A stretch of DNA of 8,087 nucleotides from an uncultured Clostridia bacterium (GCA_910589115.1 CAJUSB010000137.1:1-8087), one strand, 5' to 3'; counted from the stretch's first letter, positions 1-6,172 are shown. The notes: a model not told the origin generated them from the sequence alone. A program made the numbers and translations.

Positions 1-131
1 TCCGCCCTGCACCCGCCCCTACGCGGGGAGCGGCAAGGCTCCGCCCTGCACCCGCCCCTACGCGGGGAGCGGCAAGGCTCCGCCCTGCACCCGCGCCTAT
101 GCGGCGGGCACCAGAGGGCTCTGCCCTCTGG
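1..131 (+). repeat. Left 39-bp tandem hairpin array (end of a longer array)
   Basis: Units start at 1, 40 and 79 with an exact 39-bp period; the first two are identical and the third diverges. Each unit carries two potential hairpins. One is a CCGC-CCC stem pairing with GGG-GCGG around a TACGC-like loop. The other is a 7-bp stem with a 3-nt loop, GCAAGGC/GCCCTGC here with one A-C mismatch. In the diverged third unit the second hairpin is replaced by a perfect 9-bp stem, CCAGAGGGC (111-119) with GCCCTCTGG (123-131), loop TCT. The array starts outside the window. The same units recur in the same orientation at 7932-8087 and inverted beside 3833. No protein is supported: nearly all frames are open only because the unit is 13 codons long and GC-rich. 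Confidence 0.85.
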
Positions 132-138
132 ACTCCCG

Positions 139-268
139 CTGGGGCTTACGCCCCAGACCCCGAGATGCTTTGCATCTCTGCTTCGCCTGCGGGCGGGACG
201 GGGGTTTGGGTGCGCTGTAACGGTTCATGCCGTGCTGACCAGCCCGCCAAAAGGAGGGCGGGCTGGTC
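139..268 (+). ncRNA. Multi-hairpin structured repeat element, copy 1
   Basis: This is a non-coding element built of consecutive perfect hairpins. H3 is CTGGGGC/GCCCCAG (139-156, loop TTAC). H4 is GAGATGC/GCATCTC (162-178, loop TTT). H5 is CGCC/GGCG (184-195). H6 is ACGG/CCGT (220-233). A final 12-bp stem, GACCAGCCCGCC/GGCGGGCTGGTC (237-268), has the loop AAAAGGAG. H4 and H5 are enclosed by CCCC (158-161) pairing with GGGG (201-204), which would make a three-way junction. A second copy of the same length lies inverted at 3664-3793 and differs at 8 positions. Substitutions G222 and C231, which pair in H6, are replaced together by T and A; the other six lie in loops or unpaired linkers. Whether it is transcribed is not known. 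It could be an RNA element, a 3'-end structure or a palindromic mobile repeat. I cannot match it to a named RNA family. Confidence 0.6.
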
Positions 269-327
269 GGTAAAACGAATGCAGGATTTGAAAAGTATTT
301 ATATTGTTTTTCCGTTTATGATTGCTG

Positions 328-365
328 GAGCGGCCCGCCATAAGGACAGCGGGCCGCTCGGTTTT
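328..365 (+). terminator. Rho-independent terminator, plus strand
   Basis: An 11-bp perfect stem GAGCGGCCCGC (328-338) pairs with GCGGGCCGCTC (349-359) around the loop CATAAGGACA. It is followed by GG and TTTT (362-365). It lies just ahead of the HD gene promoter, so it most likely ends a transcript entering from the left of the window. The same loop with a slightly different stem recurs inverted at 3566-3597. Confidence 0.7.
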
Positions 366-388
366 CTGCTTTGCCTCCGGGAAAGAGA

Positions 389-417
389 TTTTCAATCTGG
401 CTGTTTGCGGTTATAAT
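389..417 (+). promoter_or_regulatory. Sigma-A-type promoter for the HD-domain gene
   Basis: A perfect -10 box TATAAT (412-417) is preceded at 17 bp by TTTTCA (389-394), which matches 4 of 6 bases of the -35 consensus. The predicted transcript starts near 424 and leaves a leader of about 30 nt before the AGGAGG site (443-448) and the ATG at 456. Confidence 0.6.
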
Positions 418-455
418 ATAAACAGTTTTAATATTTCCCTGAAGGAGGCCCGAAT

Positions 456-1040
456 ATGCAGACACTGCATCACGAAGAAGCACTCACACTGCTACGCAAA
501 TACAATCAGGAACCATTCCACATCCAGCACGCTCTGACGGTAGAGGGCGTTATGCGCTGGTATGCAAACGAACTTGGCTACGCGGACGATGCCGATTACT
601 GGGCAACAGTCGGACTGCTTCACGATATTGATTTTGAACAGTATCCCGATGAACACTGCTTAAAAGCCCCTGACCTGCTGCGGGCGGCCGGAGTCGGTGA
701 CGATGTGATCCATGCCGTTTGCAGCCACGGCTGGGGGCTGACTGTCGATATCAAACCTACGCATGAAATGGAAAAAGTCCTCTTCGCTGCGGATGAACTG
801 ACCGGGCTGATTGGCGCCTGTGCGCTCATGCGTCCATCCAAAAGCGTCCAGGACATGGAACTCAAGTCAGTCAAAAAGAAATTCAAAACCGCCAGCTTTG
901 CAGCCGGATGCTCACGCGATGTGATTAAAAACGGCGCAGAACTGCTCGGCTGGGAGCTTGATGAACTGATTCAGAAGACCATCCTTGCTATGCGTTCCTG
1001 TGAAAGCGCCATTCAGGAAGAAATGGACAGGCTTTCCTAA
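456..1040 (+). CDS. HD-domain phosphohydrolase-like protein
   Basis: A 194-residue soluble protein of the HD metal-dependent phosphohydrolase superfamily. The metal-binding set is visible in order: His25 (in HIQHAL), the paired His56-Asp57 (LLHDID), His86 and His91 (IHAVCSHG), and Asp113 (FAADELTG). The segment after Asp113, including CALMRPSKS and a basic SVKKKFK stretch, is typical of a compact single-domain HD group common in Firmicutes whose substrate is not established. No partner domain is fused, so it is not a Rel/SpoT or RNase Y type protein. The ATG at 456 is supported by AGGAGG at 443-448, 7 nt upstream. It has its own promoter just upstream and a strong terminator just after the stop, so it is probably monocistronic. 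HD family membership is secure; a nucleotide or phosphate-ester substrate is only a family-level inference. Confidence 0.9.
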   Translation: MQTLHHEEALTLLRKYNQEPFHIQHALTVEGVMRWYANELGYADDADYWATVGLLHDIDFEQYPDEHCLKAPDLLRAAGVGDDVIHAVCSHGWGLTVDIKPTHEMEKVLFAADELTGLIGACALMRPSKSVQDMELKSVKKKFKTASFAAGCSRDVIKNGAELLGWELDELIQKTILAMRSCESAIQEEMDRLS

Positions 1041-1059
1041 AATCCAGACACTGCTTTGA

Positions 1060-1094
1060 CCCGCTCGCCTTGCTTTCAGGCGGGCGGGCTTTTT
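1060..1094 (+). terminator. Rho-independent terminator of the HD gene
   Basis: A 10-bp stem CCCGCTCGCC (1060-1069) pairs with GGCGGGCGGG (1079-1088) with one G-T wobble, over a 9-nt loop. It is followed by C and TTTTT (1090-1094). It begins 19 nt after the HD gene stop codon. Confidence 0.85.
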
Positions 1095-1273
1095 CATGGT
1101 GCGCCCGGATAAGGGCATATCTTATTAAAGAAGCCGCTTTATAAATGTGGGATAATCGTGCGCTTAAAAATTTTATGGAGCGCTACAAGTACCGTCATAC
1201 ATACGTCAGGGGCTGCATATGCTTTGGATATCAGGCCGTGAACGGCATTCTATGAGAAAGGCAGGCGTGCAGC

Positions 1274-2350
1274 ATGAAAAAGAAACACTCCCACAGACGT
1301 GGTTCCCGCAATCCGATCACCCTCCCGGCATTCCTGTGCATCCTGCTCGCCGTGCTGCTGCTCGGCCTGCACTGCATCGGTGCGGAACCTGCTTTCCAGG
1401 CATTCCTGACCCGTCTTGCAACCAGTGAGAGTTTTGTTTCCGGTGCGCTTTCCCTGGAACTCGGCCCCGGTGGTCAAAGCCCTGTCGTTCATGCCCCTTC
1501 CGCTGCTGCAAGCAGCCTTGAACAGCCCCCGGAACCGGACAAGACAGCCGACCTCCCCTTGGACGAGCCAGTCAGTGAGAGTGCCTTTTTCGCGCCCATA
1601 CCCGCCGTGGGAACCTTTACAGAAAAAGCGGATACTGTGGAGGTTTCCGGCACAACCGGCCTTTCCTACAGTGTGGAATCCATGCTGAAAAATCCCCTTG
1701 AAATCCGGCGGACAGATGGCCCACAGGTGCTGATCGTCCATACCCACGGCAGCGAAGCCTATACCTGTGACGACCAATACAGCTATACCTCGGAAGAAAA
1801 TTTCCGCACAACTGACACCCGTTTCAATGTCGTTCAGGTCGGTGACCGTCTCACCGAAGTGCTGGAACAAAACGGCATACAGACCATCCACTGCCGCAAA
1901 ATGTTCGACAGCCCAGCCTATAACGGCTCCTATGGACGTTCTCTTGAGGAAATACAAAAACAGCTGAAAGAAAACCCCTCCATCCAAATCGTGATTGACC
2001 TGCATCGCGACGATATTTCCCTCGAAAGCGGCGGGAAAATGTCCCTCGACTGGGAACTTGACGGGGAAGAATATGCACGCCTGATGTTCGTAATCGGTAC
2101 CAGCGCCAGCGGCCTGCAACACGACAACTGGGAACAAAATCTAAACTGGGCCGTCAACCTGCAAGCCAAACTTGATGCAGCTTATCCAGGCTTCATGCGC
2201 GCCGTCAACCTGCGCAAGCAGCGCTTTAATCAACACTTGCGCCCCGGCTCCATGATTATTGAATGCGGCGCATCCGGCAATACGCTCACGCAGGCGCTCC
2301 GCTCCATTACGCTTTTCGGAAATTTCCTTGCCGCTGAACTGAACGCCTGA
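1274..2350 (+). CDS. spoIIP: Stage II sporulation protein P (SpoIIP), septal peptidoglycan hydrolase
   Basis: A 358-residue membrane-anchored cell-wall hydrolase of the SpoIIP family. It has a basic N-terminus, one hydrophobic segment (about residues 17-35) and a low-complexity Pro/Ser/Glu-rich linker to about residue 125. The catalytic domain runs from about 135 to 357. Family signatures are VLIVHTHGSEAY (152-163), YNGSYGRS (216-223), DLHRD (242-246) and FNQHLRPGSMIIECG (318-332) followed by GNTL. His158, Glu161, His244 and Glu330 are the likely zinc and catalytic residues by analogy with the amidase fold. In known endospore formers SpoIIP acts with SpoIID and SpoIIM in the mother cell to thin septal peptidoglycan and drive engulfment. 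In many endospore formers the gene follows gpr; here it follows an unrelated HD gene and a terminator. The start has only a weak ribosome site (AGG at 1263-1265). Upstream ATGs at 1219 and 1252 are out of frame. Confidence 0.95.
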   Translation: MKKKHSHRRGSRNPITLPAFLCILLAVLLLGLHCIGAEPAFQAFLTRLATSESFVSGALSLELGPGGQSPVVHAPSAAASSLEQPPEPDKTADLPLDEPVSESAFFAPIPAVGTFTEKADTVEVSGTTGLSYSVESMLKNPLEIRRTDGPQVLIVHTHGSEAYTCDDQYSYTSEENFRTTDTRFNVVQVGDRLTEVLEQNGIQTIHCRKMFDSPAYNGSYGRSLEEIQKQLKENPSIQIVIDLHRDDISLESGGKMSLDWELDGEEYARLMFVIGTSASGLQHDNWEQNLNWAVNLQAKLDAAYPGFMRAVNLRKQRFNQHLRPGSMIIECGASGNTLTQALRSITLFGNFLAAELNA

Positions 2351-2367
2351 TTCCTATACAGATAAGC

Positions 2368-2405
2368 AGCAGCCACCATATGAATCCTTTCATTTGGTGA
2401 CTGCT
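2368..2405 (+). terminator. Imperfect hairpin after spoIIP, possible terminator
   Basis: Positions 2368-2384 pair with 2389-2405 to give a long stem with two mismatches (C2373-A2400 and T2379-T2394) and the loop TCCT. It starts 17 nt after the spoIIP stop, which fits a transcript end, but no clear T-run follows. Termination here is an inference. Confidence 0.4.
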
Positions 2406-2472
2406 TCCTACTGCGCATATAAAACGCCTTAAAAATATCTAAAACAAATAATTTTTATTCAAAAATCGTCTC

Positions 2473-2501
2473 TTGACAGAAAATTTATATCATGTTATTC
2501 T
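2473..2501 (+). promoter_or_regulatory. Sigma-A promoter with extended -10 for the C45 gene
   Basis: A perfect -35 TTGACA (2473-2478) lies 17 bp from TATTCT (2496-2501). TG at 2493-2494 gives an extended -10. Transcription would start near 2508. This rules out the in-frame ATG at 2492, which sits inside the promoter, and points to ATG 2561. Confidence 0.75.
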
Positions 2502-2511
2502 CAGTTCAGTG

Positions 2512-2523
2512 GTTGGCGCCAAC
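2512..2523. promoter_or_regulatory. 12-bp perfect palindrome, candidate operator
   Basis: GTTGGCGCCAAC is a perfect 12-bp palindrome placed at about +5 to +16 relative to the predicted transcription start. This is a classic position for a repressor to block RNA polymerase. The binding protein is not identified. A short 5'-leader hairpin is the alternative, but the absence of a loop makes a DNA site more likely. Confidence 0.45.
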
Positions 2524-2560
2524 GCTCACCTATCAAACAAAAAGGAGCGTTTTCATCCCT

Positions 2561-3562
2561 ATGAGACATACCGTTTGGACAGGCCCGCATTATGAGGCGG
2601 GCAGACAGCAGGGCGCACTTCTGCGCACCGAAAACCGCCCGTTCTCTTCCCTTTTCGGCCCCCTTTCGCTGGAACGCAGCGCATATGCCACTGCCTGTAT
2701 CCCCATTTACGAACAGCAAGCGCCCGCCCTGCTGGATGAACTGCGCGGCCTTGCTGACGGCGCACAGATTCCATTTGCAGATGCTGCGGCTTTCCTGCTG
2801 GGCATGTATGCCTTTCCGGCGGGCAACGGCTGTACCTGCTTTGCCGTGGATACCGGCGATGACGTGATTTTTGGCCGAAACAGCGACTTCCTGACCGCTT
2901 TTGCACCCCCTTATGAACATTGCCATTATTCTCTCACAAATGCTTATTCCTTCTCTGGGAATACAACTGCTTTCAGCGAGATGGAAGACGGCGTAAATGA
3001 ATACGGCCTTGCAGTCGGTATGACTTTCGTCTATCCGACCGTATGCCGTCCCGGCCTCCATGCCGGGTATCTTGTCCGCCATTTGCTCGAACACTGCAAA
3101 ACTACGGAAGAAGCAATCTCCGAACTGTCACACCTGACAATCGGTTCCTCCCAAACACTGACCCTGGCTGATGCCTCCGGCCAAATCGCCGTCGCCGAAT
3201 GTAATGCAGAACGTCTGACCATCCGCCGTCCTGTCCCCGGCACGCAGGGCGCTGCCGCAGTCAATGACTTCCGCACACCGGAAATGTCCCCCTTCCGCTA
3301 TGACCGCACAGATGACCTGCATTCTGGACTCCGCTGGCAAACCGCCACACGCTGCCTGCGCGAAAATCAGATACATTCCCTCAAAGACGCCTGTGCGCTG
3401 CTCTCTGGAAAATACGGCTTCCTCTGCCAGTATGACCGCACACAAGGTTTTGACACCGTCTGGTCAGTGGCCTGTACCCTGCGCAGCCGCCAGCTGCTGC
3501 TATGTGAGGGAAACCCCGCAAAAAATCCATTTCGCGAGCTTCCATTCCCATCCGCGCAGTAA
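2561..3562 (+). CDS. C45-family (Ntn-hydrolase) autoproteolytic acyltransferase/amidohydrolase
   Basis: A 333-residue protein of the peptidase C45 / acyl-CoA:6-aminopenicillanate acyltransferase-like group of N-terminal nucleophile hydrolases. In this family a precursor cleaves itself before a cysteine that becomes the nucleophile. Here the site is Gly90-Cys91 in GNGCTCFA, followed by the family signature FGRNSDF (104-110), EDGVNEYGLAVG, and AAVNDF further downstream. The first 90 residues would be the alpha chain. No signal peptide or membrane segment is visible, so it is probably cytoplasmic. The start is ATG 2561. GGAG at 2544-2547 is a somewhat distant ribosome site (13 nt), and the ATG at 2492 lies inside the promoter. 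The gene is a single unit with a possible operator at 2512-2523. Bacterial members act on linear amides or transfer acyl groups; the substrate cannot be told from the sequence. A choloylglycine-hydrolase-like role is a less likely alternative. Confidence 0.87.
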   Translation: MRHTVWTGPHYEAGRQQGALLRTENRPFSSLFGPLSLERSAYATACIPIYEQQAPALLDELRGLADGAQIPFADAAAFLLGMYAFPAGNGCTCFAVDTGDDVIFGRNSDFLTAFAPPYEHCHYSLTNAYSFSGNTTAFSEMEDGVNEYGLAVGMTFVYPTVCRPGLHAGYLVRHLLEHCKTTEEAISELSHLTIGSSQTLTLADASGQIAVAECNAERLTIRRPVPGTQGAAAVNDFRTPEMSPFRYDRTDDLHSGLRWQTATRCLRENQIHSLKDACALLSGKYGFLCQYDRTQGFDTVWSVACTLRSRQLLLCEGNPAKNPFRELPFPSAQ

Positions 3563-3565
3563 ATC

Positions 3566-3597
3566 GACCGGCCCGCTGTCCTTATGGCGGGCCGGTC
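3566..3597 (+). terminator. Terminator-like hairpin directly after the C45 gene
   Basis: An 11-bp perfect stem GACCGGCCCGC (3566-3576) pairs with GCGGGCCGGTC (3587-3597) around TGTCCTTATG. It starts 3 nt after the stop codon and probably ends or protects the C45 mRNA, although no T-run follows on the plus strand. It is the inverted relative of 328-359: the loop is identical on the opposite strand, and the third stem pair is flipped (G-C to C-G). Confidence 0.55.
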
Positions 3598-3663
3598 CTG
3601 CATACATAAACAATTTACTCCTTTATTCCCCTGCTATCAAACACCATACTCCTCACTCACACC

Positions 3664-3833
3664 GACCAGCCCGCCCTCCTTTTGGCGGGCTGGTCAGCAC
3701 TGCATAAACAGTCACAGCGCACCCAATCCCCCGTCCCGCCCGCAGGCGAAACAGAGATGCGAAGCATCTCGGGGTCTGGGGCGCAAGCCCCAGCGGGTGC
3801 AGGGCGGAGCCCTGCCGCTCCCCGCGTAGGGGC
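3664..3833 (-). ncRNA. Multi-hairpin structured repeat element, copy 2 (inverted)
   Basis: Read on the minus strand, this begins at the stop codon of the MocR-like gene with one partial 39-bp unit. That unit keeps the 7-bp hairpin GCAGGGC/GCCCTGC at 3799-3815. It continues through H3 (3776-3793), H4 (3754-3770), H5, H6 (3699-3712) and the 12-bp stem (3664-3695). Positions 3793-3664 align without gaps to 139-268, with 122 of 130 identical. All proposed stems remain perfectly paired, including H6 where ACGG/CCGT has become ACTG/CAGT. The element would be transcribed as the 3' untranslated end of the minus-strand operon and faces the convergent C45 gene. No T-run follows the last stem. The gap 3563-3832 holds only this element, the hairpin at 3566-3597 and a 66-nt linker. 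Confidence 0.6.
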
Positions 3834-5272
3834 TAAAGCCACGCCTCGCATAAACAACGAACCGCCTCCCGGAAACACTCGGAGGAAATCCCCGCATAGC
3901 CCAGGATTAAAGTCGCCCGCTCCGGTTCGCTGCCAGAGGCATAGTATCCCGATAGCCCGCAGATGCATACCCCACGGCTCGCAGCCCGCCGCACAAGTTC
4001 CGCCTCGCTTAGGCCAATGCTGACCCGCAGTAAGATATGCAGCCCCGCTTCCGCGCCGCATACCTCCGTTACAGACGATAACGGACTCTCCCGCAACGCT
4101 TCAAGCAACGCTTCAAGCCGCCCCTTGTATATGTTCCGGCTCCGGTTGATGTGCCGCTCAAATGCTCCCGTCGCCATGAATCGCGCCAGCGTATGCTGCT
4201 CAAATGCCGGCACAGAAGATGCATACAGCGAAAATTGCTCCCGGTATGCCGCCAGCAGCCCCTCCGGAAGCACCATGTACCCGATTCGCAGGGAAGGCGC
4301 AAGGCTGTTCGCAAAAGTATTCAAATATATTACCTGCCCCTGCCGGTCCAGCTCCTTCAGCGCCGGGATCGGCCGCGATGCGTACCGAAACTCTGAATCA
4401 TAATCATCCTCTATCAAATATCGTCCGGGACGCTCCCCCGCCCATTGCAGCAGTTGCATCCGCCGCGATACCGGCATCACGACCCCCGTCGGAAAATGAT
4501 GCGACGGCGTAAGATATACCGCCGTCGCTTCCTCCAGCCGGTCCGCACACAGCCCCAGCCCATCCAACGGTATCGGCCGCACATCTGCACCGTTTACCTC
4601 GAAAATTTGATACAGCTTTCGATAACCAGGATTCTCCAGCGCGTAGCGCTGGCCCTGCCCCAGCAGTCGGATTAGTATATGCAGCAAATATTCAGAGCCA
4701 GCCCCGACAATAATCTGTTCGGCAGAAACTTCAATACCACGGAACGCCAGCAGATAATCCCGTATCGCCTCCCGCAGCTCCAATTCCCCCTGTGGCACCG
4801 TCTCCCGCAGCAGCCGGTCTGCATACTCCGTCAGCACCGCCCGCGAAAGCCGCGCCCACGTCGAAAATGGAAAACAATCCATATCAACCGTATTCGTCCT
4901 GAAATCAAACCGCCAACCGGTTTCGGCTGTTTCGGCTGGTTGGGTTCGCTCAGATGAAATGCCGTTCCCCGCTGTGGGTTCCGCACCCGCACAGACTGCC
5001 GTCTGACGGGCCGGAACAGGCGGCACAGCCAATGCCTCCTGTACAAAATACCCCCGCCGGGGCGCAGAAGATACGTATCCCTCCGCCAACAACTGCCCGT
5101 ATGCTGTCTCAACCGTAATTTGGCTAACCTCCAAATGCTGCGCCAAGCTGCGTTTGGAAGGCAGCCGTTCACCGCCGCGCAGCACCCCACTCGATATATC
5201 CTGCCGGATCAAACGGTACAACTGCTCATAAAGCGGCATTTTTGCCGCCGGGTCCAGTATATAGGTCAGCAA
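3833..5272 (-). CDS. MocR/PdxR-like regulator: GntR HTH fused to aminotransferase-like domain, PLP lysine missing
   Basis: A 479-residue MocR-subfamily protein. Residues 10-78 form a GntR winged helix (PLYEQLYRLIRQDI, GERLPSKRSLAQHL, ITVETAYGQLLAEGYV). A variable linker spans 79-120, and a fold-type I aminotransferase domain runs to the end. Conserved pieces include GAGSEYLL (190-197), ENPGY (213-217), TPSHHFPTGVVMP (255-267) and IEDDYDSEFRY (287-297). The lysine that should hold PLP, in a motif usually read as TFSKSLAP, is Asn322 (AAC, 4307-4309; TFANSLAP). Asp289 to Asn322 is 33 residues, the same spacing as Asp279 to Lys312 in B. subtilis GabR as I recall it. Other PLP-pocket residues remain. 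TTG 5272 is preferred because AGGAGG (5284-5289) precedes it and the family N-terminus reads MLTY; ATG 5299 lacks a ribosome site. Cofactor-independent regulation is inferred. Its targets are unknown and it need not control pdx genes. Confidence 0.88.
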   Translation of the reverse strand: MLTYILDPAAKMPLYEQLYRLIRQDISSGVLRGGERLPSKRSLAQHLEVSQITVETAYGQLLAEGYVSSAPRRGYFVQEALAVPPVPARQTAVCAGAEPTAGNGISSERTQPAETAETGWRFDFRTNTVDMDCFPFSTWARLSRAVLTEYADRLLRETVPQGELELREAIRDYLLAFRGIEVSAEQIIVGAGSEYLLHILIRLLGQGQRYALENPGYRKLYQIFEVNGADVRPIPLDGLGLCADRLEEATAVYLTPSHHFPTGVVMPVSRRMQLLQWAGERPGRYLIEDDYDSEFRYASRPIPALKELDRQGQVIYLNTFANSLAPSLRIGYMVLPEGLLAAYREQFSLYASSVPAFEQHTLARFMATGAFERHINRSRNIYKGRLEALLEALRESPLSSVTEVCGAEAGLHILLRVSIGLSEAELVRRAASRGVCICGLSGYYASGSEPERATLILGYAGISSECFREAVRCLCEAWL

Positions 5273-5283
5273 GACGACACGCC

Positions 5284-5289
5284 CCTCCT
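5284..5289 (-). promoter_or_regulatory. Ribosome binding site deciding the TTG start of the MocR-like gene
   Basis: On the minus strand AGGAGG inside a GGAGAGGAGGGG run lies 11 nt before TTG 5272. The site falls inside the reading frame that would start at ATG 5299, which has no purine-rich site ahead of it. TTG 5272 is therefore the better start. Confidence 0.65.
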
Positions 5290-5315
5290 CTCCGTCCATT
5301 TGCCAAGTACGCTTG

Positions 5316-6068
5316 TTACCACGACAATTTCAACCGGCGCACCACCCGCCGGAGACGTCCTCCGCAGCCAGGGAGCTCGGCTTCATCTGAACCGCCCTGG
5401 ACAGCCGCCTCACGCGCTGCCACCCGCGCCGTCCGCGCTGTCCGATTCAAATACCAAGCCGCCGGATTGAACCAATGCACACAAGCCGCCAACAACATCA
5501 ACCATCCGCGCAGATTGTCAAACCGCCGGATACGCACCAGCTCAAGCCGGAGCAGCTCCGCAAGCTGTTCTGCCTGTCCCACACTGTCCGGCAGGATAAT
5601 CACCGGATGCAGCACACCAAACGTCACTGGTGCCGGCAATGCAGCGCTGCACCGCAAAAGCGGTTTCCGCCGCCCCGCACACAGCGTATCCAACACCTCT
5701 TGCTGCGCCGCAGACGGCGCATGAATACTCTGCCGAATCTTTCTGCGCAGCTTTATATATCCCCAAAGATGCGGAGCAAATGCCGCACACGCACCAAAAA
5801 ACCACAGAAACGCGGCTACCCGAGCCGCACCAAAGTGCGCAAGCCTGCGGGCCGTTTCATACAGCCCGCCTTCCCCTCCAGGGAACAAGCCCGCAATCAG
5901 CCGCCATTCCGGCGCAGCCGGGAACAGCATCCGCACCCCTGCCGCCAGCAGCAGCGCCTCCCGCAGCGCCGGGCGGCGGCTAAGCAGCGGTGTAAGCATC
6001 CGCACACAGCCTACAAGCGCCGTGCTGGAAATGGTCAATGTCAAAAGCAGCCGCAAAAAAGCCGTCAT
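5316..6068 (-). CDS. Short M56 (BlaR1-like) membrane protein lacking the HExxH zinc motif
   Basis: A 250-residue integral membrane protein resembling the N-terminal transmembrane and protease region of M56/BlaR1 metallopeptidases. Hydrophobic segments lie near residues 4-28, 36-50, 80-100 and 189-205. The family landmarks PVTFGVLHPVIILP (147-160), RRFDNL (181-186) and CVHWFNPAAW (196-205) are clear. The HExxH zinc motif is replaced by LELVR (175-179; 5532-5546). Both lost histidines are one base away from His (CTT and CGT). The usual ExxCDE-type motif is also not recognisable (RVAAREAAV, 215-223). The protein ends about 45 residues after the WFNP motif with no sensor domain, while relatives are usually much longer. 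ATG 6068 is supported by AAGGGGG about 10 nt upstream. It lies 43 nt ahead of the MocR-like gene, probably in one operon. It is either a non-proteolytic membrane partner or a decaying gene; the intact frame does not settle this. Confidence 0.75.
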   Translation of the reverse strand: MTAFLRLLLTLTISSTALVGCVRMLTPLLSRRPALREALLLAAGVRMLFPAAPEWRLIAGLFPGGEGGLYETARRLAHFGAARVAAFLWFFGACAAFAPHLWGYIKLRRKIRQSIHAPSAAQQEVLDTLCAGRRKPLLRCSAALPAPVTFGVLHPVIILPDSVGQAEQLAELLRLELVRIRRFDNLRGWLMLLAACVHWFNPAAWYLNRTARTARVAAREAAVQGGSDEAELPGCGGRLRRVVRRLKLSW

Positions 6069-6088
6069 TCCAGATTCCCCCTTAATAT

Positions 6089-6105
6089 CCCCGTCCTGGA
6101 CGGGG
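6089..6105 (-). promoter_or_regulatory. Leader hairpin/palindrome ahead of the M56-like gene
   Basis: CCCCGTCC and GGACGGGG flank a single base (6097), giving a nearly perfect 17-bp palindrome. It lies about 10 nt upstream of the AAGGGGG ribosome site of the M56-like gene. It may be an operator or a 5'-leader hairpin. The C-run could alternatively pair with the ribosome site. Confidence 0.4.
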
Positions 6106-6172
6106 TAAATTTTCTTCCTGCCCCAAAACCGGCGGCACGCCGCCTTGCACAAATATTCAGGCAGACCTTCTA

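Noticed and set aside
99..416. Open frame of 105 codons across the left repeats
   Set aside because: It is made of hairpin repeat sequence, lacks a ribosome site and runs through a terminator; the frame is open because the repeats are GC-rich.
1196..1203. CATACATA as a sigma-E -10 box for spoIIP
   Set aside because: It resembles the sigma-E -10 consensus and the gene is sporulation-related, but no convincing -35 element is present at the right distance.
1175..1255. Possible 26-residue small protein upstream of spoIIP
   Set aside because: It starts with ATG after an A/T-rich stretch without a ribosome site and shows no recognisable feature; chance is likely.
1250..2137. 295-codon antisense frame inside spoIIP
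   Set aside because: It is a shadow of the clearly recognised spoIIP gene, with no ribosome site and no recognisable domain.
2492..2560. Upstream ATG extending the C45 protein by 23 residues
   Set aside because: The ATG lies between the -35 and -10 boxes, before the predicted transcript start, and has no ribosome site.
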